NCBI GenBank assembly: GCA_016699325.1
Contig: CP064971.1
Span: forward strand, 1,054,001-1,118,000
Direction of reading: 5' to 3'
Source: Methanolinea sp.
GTDB lineage: Archaea; Halobacteriota; Methanomicrobia; Methanomicrobiales; Methanospirillaceae
DNA length: 64,000 nucleotides
The translations under genes were made by a program, and so were the position numbers. Under the pieces are notes generated by a model. That model worked only from the letters and a program-made list of their open reading frames with translations. It ran no database searches and had not been told where the DNA came from. Positions 59,843 to 64,000 of this stretch are shown piece after piece; positions within the stretch are counted from its first letter, which is position 1; each line of letters starts with the position of its first letter.

Positions 59843-61984
59843 CTATTGGGTGATATTAAAAGTGATCAGGTCAGGATAATGGTAGTAGTGGTGTCGATCA
59901 TGTGTAACGATCTTTAAACTACATTTTCTTATCCCGTGAGGTAGACTATTAGCAGGTATTATTGCAATAAAACCACAATGCAAGAGTTTTTCATTCCTGA
60001 AGTGGGCTGACACATCCGGTCTTTTCAGAGAGTAGAATGCACGATATTGCTGGCCAGAATCAAAAGAGATGAAGACGGTTGCCGCTGGTGCATCTGCAAT
60101 GACATCAATAGCCCAGCCCTCGATGAAAAGATCCTGTCCGCCGTCAATAAAAATACTTGAAGGATAATCAGAACGAATCTTCCAATTGATTCTATCGATA
60201 TGATAACTTGTGTCGGCAGGGAAAACGGGGAGAGTATCGATGCAAATATGTGATACCTGATGGGGTTTATTCAAGGGGTGATTGCCTGATACCATACCGG
60301 ACAGCTCATCTAGTGATTGAATGGTTTCTTCTATTTTTTCAACATCAATAACATAATCTCTTTGATGTTTAACGATGGAAGTTCCGGGAATTGGTTTACC
60401 TGTGACATTGACCGTTTCCAAATCCATATATCTGGCAAACCATGAATAGAAGGAATATGCTGTCGCGGTCAGAGGTAAGATTATGGTTGTGTTCGGGGCA
60501 AAAATCATATTGACCAGCCCCGCCCCCCCAGGACCAGCGATCACGCGGGCAGAGGAGAAGAGAGCTACCTGTTCACTAAATGAGAGTTCTGCAGGGTTCA
60601 GTGATAGAAAACCGTATTTAACGAATGTCTCCTCAACCTCCTTTTCGTTGACGGGCCTGCGGTATAACGCCTCTTTCCGATGGATGTAGAGAAGATGTCC
60701 CATACCATAATCACGTTTTCTCATGTTGTGAGAGAATTTCTGCCGTAAAAATTGTATAGCGAGGGGGGGGATTGCCCCCAATGATCCAGTCTCTGCTCCC
60801 TTTTTTCCATCGAGCGGAATAAATGATAAATTGGATGGTACAAGCAGTCTTTTCACCCTGTAACGCATTCCGTCATGGATGCAGATAATCGGTCTCCGGG
60901 ACGAGTTGCACATTTCCAGGGCTTCGATTAGGTTCGGATGAAGTTTAGCATTAACGATCAGTGGTATTCTTTCATCTATGTCAAACTGGTCAAGGGTCCA
61001 GAAGCGGGGGATAAATTCGATCAGCCAGTGAAAATAATTTTCTGCATTGACACCGTCCATGAATATCCCCTCTTCTATATCAGGGCCCCAATCTTTTTCA
61101 AAGGTTAAAAGGACGGTATTTGTGGCATCGTCATTGATAATACGATCCCATTGTCGGAAATCAATGCTCTCTTTTTCCGGATGCAGGTACGCATCGTATA
61201 ATGCCCTCGAGTTGTTATCAGCGAGAATGAGGGTATATCCGCCAATAATAACAACATCACGCAATTCAGCAAAATAGCCTTCGGGAACATCGCCGAAGCC
61301 GAAGATATTCTGCCGGTAGAATGAGCCAAACCCCCTTTGGGATGGTTCTTCCTGGACCCTAGCCTCCTGTACGATGGTATAGGGGAGGGAATTGGCTGTA
61401 CACCACTCTTTTACAGTTGATACTATACATAAAAAGGTATCATTTTCAGAGAAATCATTGCCGAGACATTCCTGATCCTTTTTATAGCAGGTGAACGCTT
61501 CATCCAGACGCCCCTCGGCTACCGCAATTTCATACTCCCGGGCATGAGTCCGCATTTGTTCTTCCGTGATGGTAACCGCAATTTCACATACAGGTTCAGA
61601 GTGAGAACCGCTCATCATGACTTCCAGCATATAATCGCCTGCGGTGTAGGGGGCAACGACATGCATGCTGATCTTTGTTGATGAGCCTGCCGGCAAGAAA
61701 GCACGGAGAGGCGTCTTGGCGTATCCCTGAACGAGATTGTCGTCGGAAATAGATCTCCACTGGTAAATAAAGTATACCGGATCAGAAGAAGGTGAACCCA
61801 GAGGAAAGCCAGTATTATTGTAAATAAAGAGAGGAATTCTATTTTGCTCGTCAATTCGCATTGATAGATTTGTTAAACAACAGACAACAGGAATGTCGAG
61901 TCTGGGGGAGGGTATCCTTTTGATTTTCCTCTTCCTGGAATAAGACTTTTTTAATTTACGTTTTTGCGTATTCTTCCTGATCAT
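59843..61984 (-). CDS. GT61-type glycosyltransferase with N-terminal Wzt-like domain
   Basis: 713 residues. Basic N-terminus, an Ig-like domain (about 30-145: MRIDEQNRIPLFIYNNTGFP, PAGSSTKISMHVVAPYTAGD) like the Wzt/polysaccharide-binding type, then a DUF563/GT61 domain (about 210-590: NAENYFHWLIEFIPRFWTLD, IHRKEALYRRPVNEKEVEET, RVIAGPGGAGLVNMIFAPNT) and a C-terminal beta domain. GT61 enzymes transfer sugars to surface glycans. AT-rich relative to the housekeeping genes. Neighbour of a related enzyme at 62155. Confidence 0.85.
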   Translation of the reverse strand: MIRKNTQKRKLKKSYSRKRKIKRIPSPRLDIPVVCCLTNLSMRIDEQNRIPLFIYNNTGFPLGSPSSDPVYFIYQWRSISDDNLVQGYAKTPLRAFLPAGSSTKISMHVVAPYTAGDYMLEVMMSGSHSEPVCEIAVTITEEQMRTHAREYEIAVAEGRLDEAFTCYKKDQECLGNDFSENDTFLCIVSTVKEWCTANSLPYTIVQEARVQEEPSQRGFGSFYRQNIFGFGDVPEGYFAELRDVVIIGGYTLILADNNSRALYDAYLHPEKESIDFRQWDRIINDDATNTVLLTFEKDWGPDIEEGIFMDGVNAENYFHWLIEFIPRFWTLDQFDIDERIPLIVNAKLHPNLIEALEMCNSSRRPIICIHDGMRYRVKRLLVPSNLSFIPLDGKKGAETGSLGAIPPLAIQFLRQKFSHNMRKRDYGMGHLLYIHRKEALYRRPVNEKEVEETFVKYGFLSLNPAELSFSEQVALFSSARVIAGPGGAGLVNMIFAPNTTIILPLTATAYSFYSWFARYMDLETVNVTGKPIPGTSIVKHQRDYVIDVEKIEETIQSLDELSGMVSGNHPLNKPHQVSHICIDTLPVFPADTSYHIDRINWKIRSDYPSSIFIDGGQDLFIEGWAIDVIADAPAATVFISFDSGQQYRAFYSLKRPDVSAHFRNEKLLHCGFIAIIPANSLPHGIRKCSLKIVTHDRHHYYHYPDLITFNITQ

Positions 61985-62154
61985 TCTGACCTGTTCCTAC
62001 CCATCCAACCAGGAATGATTTCTCATGGACAAAAAAATACCTGCCGGATGTAATACCAGCGCCGGGATTCGGTCTTCATTACGAAGTTCATAGTCTGGAA
62101 ATAATTCTTAAACAGGAATTTCGTGAAACTCATTGACTGATGATACCGGGGAAG

Positions 62155-63831
62155 TCATGCCGATTCAGAGTGATGATGTGATTCAAGAACCCCCTGAATA
62201 ATTCGTTCCACCTCTTCAATAGCAATGACGTAATGACATTGCCAAGGTACTGGACCCGTCCCGGGGAGAGAAGCGCCCCGCACCTCTATCAGGTTCTGTC
62301 CGATTATACGGGTAATTTGTGAAAATCCCTGAGACATTCCTTCCCCGATCAACTGCAGAATCGTTGCATCTTTAGGAGCCCAGAGGATATTCGTGAACCC
62401 GGCACCAGTTGGACCGGCAATGATTCCTGCGGTTGAGAATTCTTTCACCTGTTCATGAAATGTCATGGTACCCGGATTGACAGATTCGAACCCGTATTGC
62501 ATGAAAACCTCTTCAATTTCACGTTCGTTTAGTAACATTCGATTTTCCTGGCCACTTCTTGAAATATACAATCGTTTGAATGGCTTCCGTTGAGGAAGGG
62601 TGATTAGACCTGATCGTTTTCGTAAATACCAGATGGCGATTGGAGAAATTGCCGTGTCTGATGGTTGAGGCAAAATTCCTTCCCTATACTCCTGGACAAT
62701 AAAAGATAGTCGGGAGGGAACGACAAGTCTGTGTACAAGATATCGTTCTCCATATTTCACAGGAATTATTTTTCTTTCCACCGAACAAACTGTATCCAGT
62801 GCCTCCAGGAGATTGGGATGAAGATCTTGGTCGATGATAAGAGGGATATGGCCGTATTCCGGAAACTGGTCAAGGGTCCAGAAACGGGATATGTATTCCA
62901 CTAACCAGTGGAAATAATTCGAAGAATGAATCCCTGACATGAAAATCCCTTCCTGTATTGGCTCACCAACTTCCTGCTCACCGTGCACGGTGAGGGTGTC
63001 ACCGGGACCATACAGTATTTGATATCCATTCTGGGTATAATCGAATTTCTCCCGCCTATGATGCAGATATTCATCGTACAGGGCTACATGTGTGTCGACA
63101 AAGAGAGGATTATGCCCCCCGATGATACTGACATCTTTGAGTTCCGCGAGATAAATTTCAGGGAGTGTTGTACTCCAAGATGATGGATCATGCACGATGT
63201 CCGGATTGTCCTTTCCAAGGATATTCATTGGTATTTCTTTTTTTACGGTATAATACGGTAATCCTTGGTCCTTGCACCATTCTTTGACACCTTTTATTGT
63301 AAAAATACAGGTATTTGTATCGGAAAAATAGCTACCCAACCGCTTCCGGTCTTTGATAAAAGCAGATGTTGCTATATCAATTTTTCCCTTTTTGAGAGCA
63401 GACTCATAGCTCTTGGCATGGATTCTCTTCTGAGCATAACTCACACGCACGTTGTTGAGATTGGTGCTGATTTCAGGGGAACAGTCTTCAAACCGGCATC
63501 CATCATATAAAATTGTTATATCAAGGCAATATTTCCCTTCCTCTGGCGGAGATTCGATATACACAACAAGTTTTCTTGATTCCCCGGTCTGGAGTGGCTT
63601 ATTCAGTAGCGTAGGCCGTTTACCTTCGTAGCATTTATCGGACGGTTCCCGCACCCATCGATGGATTATCAGCATGGGATCGGGAGGGAAGGAATCGATA
63701 GTAAACGGGCTAAGGTTCCGGATAAAAAGCGGGATTCTTAACTGTTCGCCAATCCGCATCCGGAGATTCCGGAGAGGGCATATCATGGTAACACTAAAAA
63801 GATCCTTATCGACCTTGTCCATGTGCATCAA
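62155..63831 (-). CDS. GT61-type glycosyltransferase, second copy
   Basis: 558 residues. Same architecture as the gene at 59843: an Ig-like domain (about 20-135: MRIGEQLRIPLFIRNLSPFT), then GT61 (HSSNYFHWLVEYISRFWTLD, RSGQENRMLLNEREIEEVFM, AGIIAGPTGAGFTNILWAPK). It lacks the C-terminal beta domain of its paralogue. Start at 63831 or the internal ATG 63822. The pair are diverged paralogues, probably adding different sugars. Confidence 0.85.
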   Translation of the reverse strand: MMHMDKVDKDLFSVTMICPLRNLRMRIGEQLRIPLFIRNLSPFTIDSFPPDPMLIIHRWVREPSDKCYEGKRPTLLNKPLQTGESRKLVVYIESPPEEGKYCLDITILYDGCRFEDCSPEISTNLNNVRVSYAQKRIHAKSYESALKKGKIDIATSAFIKDRKRLGSYFSDTNTCIFTIKGVKEWCKDQGLPYYTVKKEIPMNILGKDNPDIVHDPSSWSTTLPEIYLAELKDVSIIGGHNPLFVDTHVALYDEYLHHRREKFDYTQNGYQILYGPGDTLTVHGEQEVGEPIQEGIFMSGIHSSNYFHWLVEYISRFWTLDQFPEYGHIPLIIDQDLHPNLLEALDTVCSVERKIIPVKYGERYLVHRLVVPSRLSFIVQEYREGILPQPSDTAISPIAIWYLRKRSGLITLPQRKPFKRLYISRSGQENRMLLNEREIEEVFMQYGFESVNPGTMTFHEQVKEFSTAGIIAGPTGAGFTNILWAPKDATILQLIGEGMSQGFSQITRIIGQNLIEVRGASLPGTGPVPWQCHYVIAIEEVERIIQGVLESHHHSESA

Positions 63832-63846
63832 AACCGGCCTGGCGTC

Positions 63847-64000
63847 CTACACGTGCAGTTTGAAAGGCAATACCTGTGATGAATTATTCACTGGCCGGAT
63901 GAAATCCTTTTCCCAATTTGAACAATTGATTTGTCCACAATAAAAAAATTCGTAACTGTTCAGGGTCAACCCCAATATCCTTGTATAATGATGTAATAAT
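63847..64000 (-). other. possible 3' end of a gene beyond the window edge
   Basis: A frame open to the right edge, with FYCGQINCSNWEKDFIRPVN and a stop at 63847-63849, would be the C-terminus of a minus-strand gene. 51 codons in AT-rich DNA can occur by chance, and no family is recognised. Confidence 0.2.

Noticed and set aside
1..64000. tRNA, rRNA or riboswitch
   Set aside because: No cloverleaf, GTTCRANNC-type T-arm context, rRNA signature or known riboswitch core was seen in the intergenic regions by eye; a covariance-model scan would be decisive.

Overview
The window reads as chromosomal DNA of a methanogenic archaeon, most likely of the order Methanomicrobiales (Methanoregula-like). The evidence is wholly archaeal: a thermosome, initiation factor aIF1A, deoxyhypusine synthase, TiaS, Trm5, replication protein A, mevalonate-pathway genes, CTP-dependent riboflavin kinase, the archaeal FAD synthetase RibL, a four-subunit pyruvate:ferredoxin oxidoreductase, CbiZ, archaeal pilin-like class III signal sequences, and many TATA-box plus leaderless starts. 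No rRNA, tRNA or CRISPR array was seen. The genus is inference; no methyl-CoM reductase or other marker is present.

Layout. 1-5.5 kb: PIN-like and HAD genes, several very small membrane proteins, an endonuclease-like membrane protein, and aIF1A, which seems to start at CTG. 5.8-7.7 kb: two decayed insertion sequences. 7.7-15.3 kb: an AT-richer surface module, with five pilin-like genes on the minus strand diverging from a 1410-residue secreted protein with Ig-like domains and a von Willebrand A (VWA) domain interrupted by six near-identical 49-residue repeats. 15.4-17.2 kb: a lipoprotein and a decayed acetyltransferase. 17.2-47.5 kb: compact GC-rich housekeeping DNA. It holds RNase H, hisG, DUF1015, rimI, hmgA, trm5, the HTH regulator-HMG-CoA synthase-thiolase-DUF35 operon, rbkR-ribB, RPA genes, cbiZ, pyrF-deoxyhypusine synthase, tiaS, thermosome, porBACD, truA-PHP, a dihydropteroate synthase-like gene, a JAB peptidase and ribL. 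A decayed insertion sequence lies at 23.2-24.6 kb and a decayed relBE-like toxin-antitoxin pair at 44.7-45.1 kb.

47.6-64 kb: a DUF5714 protein, then an AT-richer cell-surface glycan region: gmd-fcl (GDP-deoxyhexose), an IS110 remnant, a CAP-domain protein with six 49-residue repeats, rfbACDB (dTDP-L-rhamnose), a hexapeptide acyltransferase, a FemAB/GNAT-like protein, a frameshifted FdtA-like isomerase, and two GT61-type glycosyltransferases. This looks like a strain-variable locus for glycans on S-layer or exported proteins.

How the genes fit together. HMG-CoA synthase, thiolase, the DUF35 scaffold and HMG-CoA reductase provide the first steps of archaeal lipid synthesis. RbkR, RibB and RibL cover riboflavin precursor, FMN and FAD synthesis. 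TruA, TiaS, Trm5, deoxyhypusine synthase and aIF1A act in translation. The least described items are the repeat-interrupted VWA protein, a second unrelated surface protein with the same 147-bp repeat period, several unlisted small proteins, the CTG start, and an insertion sequence that duplicated what looks like a TATA box.
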